From assembly GCA_026770585.1 (NCBI GenBank), contig MU646464.1, forward strand, positions 593,455-607,950: DNA of 14,496 nt, read 5' to 3'. Both the position numbers and the translations under genes were made by a program. How positions within the stretch are numbered: position 1 is the stretch's first letter; each line of letters opens with the position of its first letter. The DNA comes from Baffinella frigidus (lineage: Eukaryota; Cryptophyceae; Cryptomonadales; Baffinellaceae). Shown here in pieces: positions 11,801 to 14,496 of the stretch. The notes under the pieces were generated by a model. It saw nothing but the letters and a program-made list of their open reading frames with translations, had not been told where the DNA came from and did no database searches.

Positions 11801-14488
11801 CTGAAACCTACGGGGTTGGCTCGCGCTGTTGCTCCCCGATGCGTGGTGAAATGCACGTCCACACGAGAATGCTAGAGGGGCCTATTTAAAACCGATGTGC
11901 TTCTAAAAGAGGGCATTTGTGTAGTAACTTTTGTTGAATGGTCACGTGACTCTGCTCAAATTGCACAGTCAGGAGGTTACTTTACCTTATCCCGGTACAA
12001 ATATTTACAATCCCACATGTAAATAGGCCCCTCTAGCATTCTCGAGTGGGTAGGGCAACTAGCCTCCTGACGGAAGATAGCCGAGCTCGATGCCCCAACT
12101 ACTCTTCGGCTATCTTCCCCCTGACGGAAGATAGCTAATTGCCTCCTGACGGTGGAAGACAGCCGGGGAGTAGTTGGGGCAACGCGCTCTCCATGCAGGC
12201 CCAGCACAGTGTGCGAGCGCGGGTGTGAGAGGCGGCGGCGTGTCACTGCTGCCACCCTAAACCTGAAACCTGAAACCCCCGTCACTCTCACTTGCGGCGC
12301 TGCACAGAGACGCTGGTGCGTGCCTCTTGAGGTGGGACCCCCCGCGGCAATAAGCTGGTCTCCTCATGAGGAGACCAGAAGTTGATTCTCCGGGTTGTGG
12401 TGCAGGTCTGTTGACTTCTGGGGTGCGGCGTGAGGGTGCAGGGTGAGGCGTGAGGGTGAAGGGCGAGGCGTGAGGCGTGAAGTGCGAGTCGTAGGGACAA
12501 CCCACGGATCCCTAATCGCGCGCGTTGCCTCCTGATCTGCGATTCCCGAATGTGGGAAACAGAATCCCAGAGAGGGTGCGGCCACGGCCACGCTCACAGA
12601 CGTAGCACACTCCTTGTCAGAGACATGTATTTATGTATGTACATATCTATCTATCTATCTTTCTATGTTTCTATCTATCTATGCTAATCAAAGTGGTAAG
12701 CGTAGATAGATAGAGCATGGAGCACGAGATGGGGAAGCAGAAGGAGGCCTTCCATAACGGCGCCGGGCGGGTGATTCCCCCTCTAGAGAGATTGATAATT
12801 TATTGCCAAACAACCAGCGTCAGCGCCGCACATGCTACGCATTGTGCCACTTACTGTACCCCGTGTCGGCCGCTCATACGAGCATTTTCCGGATGGATTC
12901 TAACTCCACCTCCTTCTGGCGTACAATAACATCGGTCAACCCGACTGAGGCAGAGCTAGGTTTCACTGGACGCTGACCCCTCTCGGTTGTGGCGGGGGGC
13001 ATGAACCTTCGCGGGTTCCGGGTTCAGGATAGGGCGGCAGTTGGCTGGATGGGGCGGCACCGCGCTCGGATTCGGAAGGATTTTAAGGGGGTTGCGTCCA
13101 TCTAAAGTATAATGCTATCTTAGGCATTGGTTGATGACAAGATGCACCCCCCTACCCGCAAGATGACACAGTATTTTCGAACCTTTTCAATATCATATGT
13201 ACCAAAAGGTCTCATGTTGCTACTTTGAGAATTTCCGTTGGAAGATAGAACCCCTCCGCCTTCGGGAGCGGGTTGGCAGGATAGGGCGGCGGTTGGCTGG
13301 ATAGGGCGGATCTGCCTAAAGTTTGTTCGTGGTTTTTCGGCAGGGGGGCATGAACCCCGCGCAGACAGTCACGGCGGCGGTGGCAAACAATGCCAAAAGT
13401 TGACAATGCGGGTACTAAAAGTTGACGATGCTCGTTCTAAAAGTTGAAGATACTGGTACTAAAAGTTGACGATCCTTATAGTCAACTGTCAACTTTCGGC
13501 AGGGGGGGAGCATGAACCCTGCGCGGACAGTCTCGGCGGCGGTGGTGTTCAACGACTTCACCGGGATGTGGGTCTCGCTCGTCGCCATCTTCTCGGGCGC
13601 GGCGCTCGGCGCGTTTGCGTACGCACCCTTATCCTGCCAACCGATGCCCTATCCTGGCCAACTGCCGCCCTATCCAGCCAACCGCCGCCCTACCCTGCCG
13701 ATTATAATGCCAACCGACGCCATATCCTGCCAACTGCCGCCCTATCCTGCCAACCGCCTCCCTATCCTGAGCCCGGAATGTGGGAGGTCTCGCTCGTCGC
13801 CATCTTCGCGGGCGCGGCGCCGCGCCGAGCGCTCGGCGCGTTCGCGTACGCCCCCTAATCCTGCCAACCGACGTCCTATCCTGGCCAACCGACGCCATAT
13901 CTTGCCAACTGCCGCCCTATCCTGTCAATTATAATGCCAACCGACACCATATCCTGTCAACCGACGCCCTATCCTGGCCAACTGCCGCCCTAATCTGCCA
14001 ACTGACGCCCTATCCTGTCAACTGACACCCTATCCTGCCCCCTATCCAGCCAACTGCCGCCCTGGCCGTGTTGGATTGATCAAACGTCTCTCTCTGACCG
14101 TGTTGGGAGTAATCAAGGTATCTCTCTCTGGCAGCTGCAAGCGACGTTCAACGTGGACCGCCCCCGCCCCCCCTAGGACCGCCGTAGGGCTCTATCTCTT
14201 AAGTGGCGAGGCGGTCAAATTTGACCGCCAAGAGGTCCTAGGCAGGTCCTAGGGCCCTACGGTAGGGAGTATATAAGCCTACTCGCCACTCAAGGGATAT
14301 GTACGCCTCCAGCAGGGTCCTGGGGGAGTGCGCCTCCTTATGAGCGAGGCACCCCTGTATTTCAGAAGGGGTTTATTGAGGCGGCTGACGTGACGTGTTG
14401 CACGTGCAGGTACAAGGCCACGTTCAACGTTGACCGGGCGGAAAGCGACCAAGGGTCAGGGTCGCGTGTCGTGTCGCAGTACGTCTGA
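5772..14488 (+). CDS. Aquaporin (MIP family channel), 11 exons, complete
   Basis: A membrane channel for water or small neutral solutes. Joining 11 exons with GT donors and AG acceptors gives 263 residues, normal for the family. NPA box 1 is at residues 81-83 (context SGGHINPAV) and NPA box 2 at 204-206 (GGSMNPAR). The TM1 glutamate (E31, AELIGTF) and TM4 glutamate (E154, FEFLMTF) are present, and six hydrophobic segments fit about 27-48, 62-78, 99-118, 153-171, 182-198 and 221-240. By position from the NPA boxes, the ar/R filter reads Asn61, Ile192, Gly201, Arg207. The His/Phe usual at the first site in plant TIP/PIP channels is absent. The gene diverges from MED17 across about 205 bp. Intron phases (0,0,1,1,0,0,2,0,0,2) match at every junction, which strongly supports the model. 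The subfamily cannot be assigned: Ile at H5 is TIP-like, the rest is not. The N-terminal exon is the least certain part. Confidence 0.9.
6058..6141 (+). CDS. Aquaporin exon 2 (residues 12-39, first half of TM1)
   Basis: Starts after acceptor CACACAG and encodes DWGPVGEFFKG, then VAAELIGTFLFQ, the typical TM1 motif with its conserved glutamate. It ends at CAG|GTTGGC, phase 0. The intron that follows runs at once into CCCCAAACCTCAACCC repeat text. Confidence 0.88.
6258..6324 (+). CDS. Aquaporin exon 3 (residues 40-61, end of TM1 and loop A)
   Basis: Acceptor GCGCAG, then FLGASAASNS and GLTTAALGN, donor G|GTATCC, phase 1. It completes TM1 and leads into TM2. Its last residue, Asn61, falls at the H2 selectivity-filter position (20 before the first NPA asparagine). 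Confidence 0.85.
6325..6580. other. Aquaporin intron 3, left part
   Basis: Contains TAAACAC tandem units (6369-6402), two ATCAAAAGTCAACT words (about 6431 and 6475), and a small CCTCAG/CTGAGG stem near 6491-6506. No gene seen. Confidence 0.6.
6581..6780. repeat. CCCCACA / CCCCAAA / ACACCAA array ending at exon 4 acceptor
   Basis: About 200 bp of 7-8-bp C-rich units, ending three bases before the CAG that starts exon 4. The Pro/Thr/His-rich frame that joins the NPA exon is therefore an artefact of intron readthrough. Confidence 0.93.
6784..6873 (+). CDS. Aquaporin exon 4 (residues 62-92, first NPA box)
   Basis: Acceptor AACGCAG follows directly on an ACACCAA array. The exon encodes GLAVVVYSTARVSGGHINPA, then VSVALLLI. 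SGGHINPAV is the diagnostic loop-B signature of aquaporins. The split glycine codons on both sides (phase 1/1) are restored exactly by exons 3 and 5. Donor G|GTGCGT. The exon tail is copied at 7346-7379. Confidence 0.95.
6890..7712. repeat. Cluster of six 40-bp inverted-repeat modules in aquaporin intron 4
   Basis: Modules at 6890-6929, 6984-7023, 7124-7163, 7396-7435, 7623-7662 and 7673-7712. Each is exactly 40 bp from AAGTTGAC (or variant) to GTCAACTT (or variant), most with GGATTTGTACC in the loop. The best copies have 9-bp arms. Confidence 0.85.
7346..7422 (+). repeat. Copy of aquaporin exon 4 tail, donor and intron start
   Basis: Matches 6840-6916 (offset 506): 34 bases of coding sequence (NPAVSVALLLI), the GTGCGT donor and the first 40-bp module. 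Shorter echoes of CTGCTGCTCATCGG sit at about 6954 and 7056. Confidence 0.88.
7716..7769. repeat. Short AT-rich direct repeat before exon 5
   Basis: AAGTTGTTTGTTTATAAT occurs twice (7717 and 7741), giving an AT-rich patch just upstream of the exon 5 acceptor. Confidence 0.75.
7784..7833 (+). CDS. Aquaporin exon 5 (residues 92-108, loop B to TM3)
   Basis: Acceptor GATGCAG, codons EGQMTGAKCLAYVVAQ, donor CAG|GTGCCT, phase 0. The AYVVAQ ending matches the start of TM3 in the family (Y-I-V-A-Q type). The preceding glycine codon is split with exon 4. The exon tail with its donor is copied at 7984-8014. Confidence 0.85.
7845..8355. repeat. CCCTAAA telomere-type array in aquaporin intron 5
   Basis: First CCCTTATCCTCCCTCAGTAC units, then a long stretch of CCCTAAACCCTAAACCC with CCCTACA and CCCCAAA variants. 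Interstitial, imperfect and flanked by exon copies, so not a chromosome end. Confidence 0.93.
7984..8014 (+). repeat. Copy of aquaporin exon 5 tail plus donor
   Basis: 31 bases match 7811-7841 with one difference in the 23 coding bases, GTT to GTC, synonymous valine. Confidence 0.85.
8368..8432 (+). pseudogene. Degenerate copy of aquaporin exon 6 (frameshifted)
   Basis: Follows a CAG acceptor at the end of the CCCTAAA array. It encodes MTGALAAAASLRWL with three synonymous differences from exon 6, then two extra bases shift the frame so that DTAVNRNPFVAQ is lost. No GT donor at the expected end. Confidence 0.85.
8542..8672. mobile_element. Inverted-repeat element, 131 bp
   Basis: Ends TCGGACCAAGACGGAATCTG and CAGATTCTGGTATGGTCCGA, 16 of 20 complementary. 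It contains GCTATCTTAGGC and GCTATTTTAGGC words and a GCATCAAATGATGC palindrome; the TGCTATCTTAGGCAT word recurs near 13111. Confidence 0.6.
8708..8848. mobile_element. MITE with about 54-bp terminal inverted repeats
   Basis: 141 bp from TAATCTCC to GGAGATTA. The arms share ATTAATTAATTGCTTTT and TTACTACAC and are about 85% complementary by eye. Flanked by AAGC on both sides (8704-8707, 8849-8852); the terminal TA would also fit a mariner-type target. No coding capacity. Confidence 0.8.
8922..9243. repeat. 161-bp tandem duplication carrying minisatellite and exon 6 head
   Basis: 8922-9082 and 9083-9243 are nearly identical. Each holds about three units of the 31-bp minisatellite (GGTACTAATCGGACGGGACC) and ends in GTGCAG|ATGACCGG. 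The first exon head (9059) differs from exon 6 by two synonymous changes and breaks off after about 21 bases; the second is exon 6 itself. Confidence 0.88.
9220..9303 (+). CDS. Aquaporin exon 6 (residues 109-136, TM3 and loop C)
   Basis: Acceptor GTGCAG, then MTGALAAAASLRWLTP and DTAVNRNPFVAQ, donor CAG|GTACCC, phase 0/0. It continues AQ-MTGAL as the family does after the TM3 glutamine. Two upstream copies of its head (8368 and 9059) and one downstream copy of its tail (9434-9473) flank it; only this one is intact. Confidence 0.88.
9367..9390. repeat. Small hairpin in aquaporin intron 6
   Basis: ATCCGTAGG and CCTACGGAT form a 9-bp perfect stem around a 6-nt loop. Confidence 0.6.
9434..9476 (+). 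repeat. Copy of aquaporin exon 6 tail plus donor
   Basis: Matches 9264-9306 (offset 170), PDTAVNRNPFVAQ then GTA. Two differences, both synonymous (Thr, Ala). Confidence 0.88.
9681..9830. mobile_element. Inverted-repeat element (GGACTTATTTGGACGTGAC family), copy 1
   Basis: 150 bp; arms of about 32 bp, GGACTTATTTGGACGTGACT on the left and the complementary GTCGCGTTCAAATAAGTCC on the right, with TGGTACAAAA/TTTTGTACC inside. Internal sequence differs from copy 2. Confidence 0.72.
9831..10110. other. Aquaporin intron 6, central unique stretch
   Basis: Lower-GC sequence with an open frame (9777-10037) that starts inside the inverted-repeat element, has no recognised domain and lies within an intron. 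Not called as a gene. Confidence 0.5.
10112..10290. repeat. 31-bp minisatellite block in aquaporin intron 6
   Basis: About five units, TCTGGTACTAATCGGACG and GTGACC variants. Same family and same sense orientation as in intron 5 and in MED17 intron 5. Confidence 0.85.
10294..10326 (+). repeat. Phase-incompatible twin of aquaporin exon 7
   Basis: CAG acceptor, GVLSDGVARIL, GTGGTA donor. Differs from exon 7 by three amino-acid changes and ends in phase 0, so splicing to exon 8 would shift the frame. Confidence 0.7.
10346..10489. mobile_element. Inverted-repeat element (GGACTTATTTGGACGTGAC family), copy 2
   Basis: Right end TTTTGTACCAGTGTCACG then TCCAAATAAGTCCTCC matches copy 1; the left end (GAGGACTTTACAAC...) is weaker. 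Confidence 0.55.
10516..10553 (+). CDS. Aquaporin exon 7 (residues 137-149, loop C)
   Basis: Acceptor GGCAG, codons GILSDGVSRNLA plus two bases, donor GG|GTAAAC, phase 2. This copy was preferred over the similar one at 10294-10326 because only this one ends in the phase needed by exon 8. The donor is formed at the edge of a CCCTAAA array. Confidence 0.75.
10554..10852. repeat. CCCTAAA/CCCCAAA array filling aquaporin intron 7
   Basis: Practically the entire 304-base intron is array. The donor GTAAACCCTAAACCCC is itself array-like, and the acceptor CCTAAACTAG ends it. Confidence 0.95.
10858..10945 (+). CDS. Aquaporin exon 8 (residues 149-178, TM4)
   Basis: Acceptor ACTAG directly follows an AAACCC array. 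The exon encodes LSIFEFLMTFTLMFVICAVA, then LDVKGSARQ, donor CAG|GTATGT, phase 0. FEFLMTF is the TM4 signature, with the conserved glutamate mirroring E31. The last 30 bases plus the donor recur identically at 11091-11120. Confidence 0.93.
10953..11098. repeat. 21-bp minisatellite GATAGGGCGGCGGTTGGCAAG
   Basis: About six and a half units in aquaporin intron 8, G-rich on the sense strand. The unit matches the complement of the array at 13628-14065. Confidence 0.92.
11091..11120 (+). repeat. Copy of aquaporin exon 8 tail plus donor
   Basis: Thirty bases identical to 10916-10945 (ALDVKGSARQ), followed by GTA in both. The copy sits at the end of the 21-bp minisatellite. Confidence 0.92.
11480..11690. 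repeat. Degenerate GAGGTGGTGCCGTGCAGT repeat
   Basis: Units of variable length around GTGCAGTCCTGAAC and GCGAGGTGGTG up to the exon 9 acceptor. Open frames on - across it are artefacts. 11121-11480 holds no recognised feature. Confidence 0.7.
11696..11758 (+). CDS. Aquaporin exon 9 (residues 179-199, TM5)
   Basis: Acceptor GAGCAG, codons YAPLVIGFTYTACIYCAGPY then T, donor ACG|GTACAC, phase 0. APLVIGF is the usual TM5 start. Ile192 occupies the H5 filter position, as in TIP channels. The intron begins with CCCTAACCTCTAGACC repeat text. Confidence 0.9.
11860..12048. mobile_element. 189-bp element with 29-bp terminal inverted repeats
   Basis: Arms 11860-11888 and 12020-12048 are complementary with one mismatch and share CGAGAATGCTAGAGGGGCC. 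The interior includes TTTGTGTAGTAACTTTTGTT, resembling the inner arm of the element at 8708-8848, so one element may have formed within or from the other. No target-site duplication clear. Confidence 0.82.
12063..12181. repeat. Nested inverted repeats with GACGGAAGATAG units
   Basis: GCCCCAACTACTC and GAGTAGTTGGGGC are perfect complements enclosing a second GGAAGATAGCCGA stem system. CCTCCTGACGGAAGATAG recurs three times with variation. Confidence 0.75.
12355..12378. repeat. 24-bp perfect palindrome
   Basis: CTGGTCTCCTCA followed by its exact complement TGAGGAGACCAG, no spacer. Confidence 0.9.
12416..12490. repeat. GAGGCGTGAGGGTG repeat
   Basis: Short imperfect tandem units, G-rich on the aquaporin sense strand (an exception to the orientation trend). 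Confidence 0.75.
12636..12714. repeat. (CTAT)n microsatellite with inverted partner
   Basis: ATCTATCTATCTATCT tract, then TCTATCTATGCTA and AGCGTAGATAGATAGA, which can fold back. Confidence 0.8.
12715..13020. other. Aquaporin intron 9, stretch with a MITE end and an exon 10 echo
   Basis: GTCAACCCGACTGAGGCAG and AGAGCTAGG at 12937-12961 match the right end of the 40-bp-module MITE. GGCGGGGGGCATGAACC (12991-13007) echoes the start of exon 10. No gene seen. Confidence 0.5.
13265..13312. repeat. GGCGGTTGGCTGGATAGG minisatellite fragment upstream of exon 10
   Basis: Two units, G-rich on +; 13285-13309 is an exact complement of 13665-13689. A further fragment lies at 13027-13057. Confidence 0.88.
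13344..13382 (+). repeat. Copy of aquaporin exon 10 head with acceptor
   Basis: TCGGCAG then GGMNPAQTVTAAVA. It has lost the serine codon before MNPA and changed the filter arginine to glutamine, so a channel using it would be altered. Unlike other edge copies, the changes are replacement ones. Confidence 0.82.
13386..13500. repeat. TACTAAAAGTTGACGATG tandem repeat before exon 10
   Basis: Four units of about 22 bp, then GTCAACTGTCAACTTT, abutting the exon 10 acceptor. Contains the AAGTTGAC word of the 40-bp module; CTAAAAG could serve as a branch-point region. Confidence 0.8.
13503..13618 (+). CDS. Aquaporin exon 10 (residues 200-238, second NPA box and TM6)
   Basis: Acceptor TCGGCAG, then GGSMNPARTVSAAVVFNDFT and GMWVSLVAIFSGAALGAF. 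It carries the second NPA box, with the filter arginine after it (NPAR). Donor GC|GTACGC, phase 2. Against PIP channels, the TM6 aromatic pair (F-W/Y-W, Froger P4-P5) is replaced by Ser-Leu. Exon-head copies lie at 12994-13007 and 13344-13382 and a tail copy at 13793-13850. Confidence 0.93.
13628..14065. repeat. CCTATCCTGCCAACCGCCGC minisatellite in aquaporin intron 10
   Basis: About 20 imperfect units, C-rich on +, complement of the 10953-11098 unit. Interrupted by a copy of the exon 10 tail and by two ATTATAATGCCAACCGAC words. Confidence 0.93.
13793..13850 (+). repeat. Copy of aquaporin exon 10 tail plus donor
   Basis: VSLVAIFAGAA, an in-frame 12-base insertion, then ALGAFA and GTACGC. Compared with exon 10: one Ser to Ala, one synonymous Phe. 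Confidence 0.82.
14135..14160 (+). repeat. Copy of aquaporin exon 11 head with acceptor
   Basis: CTCTCTCTGGCAG then CTGCAAGCGACGTTCAACGT. In the exon 11 frame, ATFNVDR is retained with two synonymous changes, then a stop follows. Its first base count does not fit exon 10's phase. Confidence 0.78.
14172..14295. repeat. Nested palindromic element before exon 11
   Basis: A 20-bp perfect palindrome GGCGGTCAAATTTGACCGCC (14210-14229) inside wider complementary words: CTTAAGTGGCGAG with CTCGCCACTCAAG, and CCGTAGGGC with GCCCTACGG. Probably another small inverted-repeat element. Confidence 0.7.
14410..14488 (+). CDS. Aquaporin exon 11 (residues 238-263, C-terminal tail, stop)
   Basis: Acceptor CGTGCAG, one base completing Ala238, then YKATFNVDRAESDQGSGSR and VVSQYV, TGA at 14486-14488. 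A short polar cytosolic tail. A copy of its head at 14135-14160 has a better pyrimidine tract but shifts frame when joined to exon 10. Confidence 0.8.
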
Positions 14489-14496
14489 GAGAGGGG

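Noticed and set aside
12152-12597. Short frames on both strands at 12152-12597
   Set aside because: They span repeats and a palindrome inside aquaporin intron 9; no homology recognised.

Overview
The window looks like nuclear DNA of a eukaryote, probably a GC-rich green alga. The evidence is short exons with GT...CAG introns, arrays of the plant/green-algal telomere-type heptamer CCCTAAA scattered inside introns, many small inverted-repeat (MITE-like) elements, and two recognisable eukaryotic genes. Nothing looks prokaryotic and the genus cannot be fixed from sequence alone. Most long open frames here run across repeats and are not genes.

Two split genes diverge from a compact shared promoter of about 205 bp (5567-5771). 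To the right, on the + strand, an aquaporin (MIP family) is reconstructed as 11 exons from ATG 5772 to TGA 14486-14488. All intron phases agree, giving 263 residues with both NPA motifs. To the left, on the - strand, nine exons from ATG 5566 to the left edge give the N-terminal 278 residues of a protein that I read as Mediator subunit 17 (MED17). All its introns are phase 0, and the gene continues past the left edge. No functional link between the genes is known; what they share is the promoter and a very similar intron make-up.

The introns carry most of the unusual content. (1) Almost every exon has partial copies of its own edge, splice site included, lying in the adjacent intron. Excluding the aquaporin exon 7 and exon 10 copies, the differences from the real exon are nearly all synonymous. 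(2) The repeat arrays flip strand at the shared promoter: CCCTAAA, CCCCAAA and CCCTCAA arrays are C-rich on the sense strand of each gene, and a roughly 31-bp minisatellite keeps the same orientation relative to transcription in both genes. (3) These arrays often abut splice sites. (4) A 40-bp inverted-repeat module of fixed length occurs at nine places. (5) Several other TIR elements of about 130-190 bp are present.

Layout: 1-5566 MED17 (- strand), introns filled with TTTAGGG-type arrays, an AT-rich satellite, hairpins, a 241-bp-offset duplication, the 31-bp minisatellite, GGTTGAGGGT arrays and a CT tract. 5567-5771 divergent promoter. 5772-14488 aquaporin (+ strand), introns filled with CCCCACA/CCCTAAA arrays, 40-bp modules, TIR elements and a GGCGGTTGGC minisatellite. 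I saw no rRNA, tRNA or CRISPR array.
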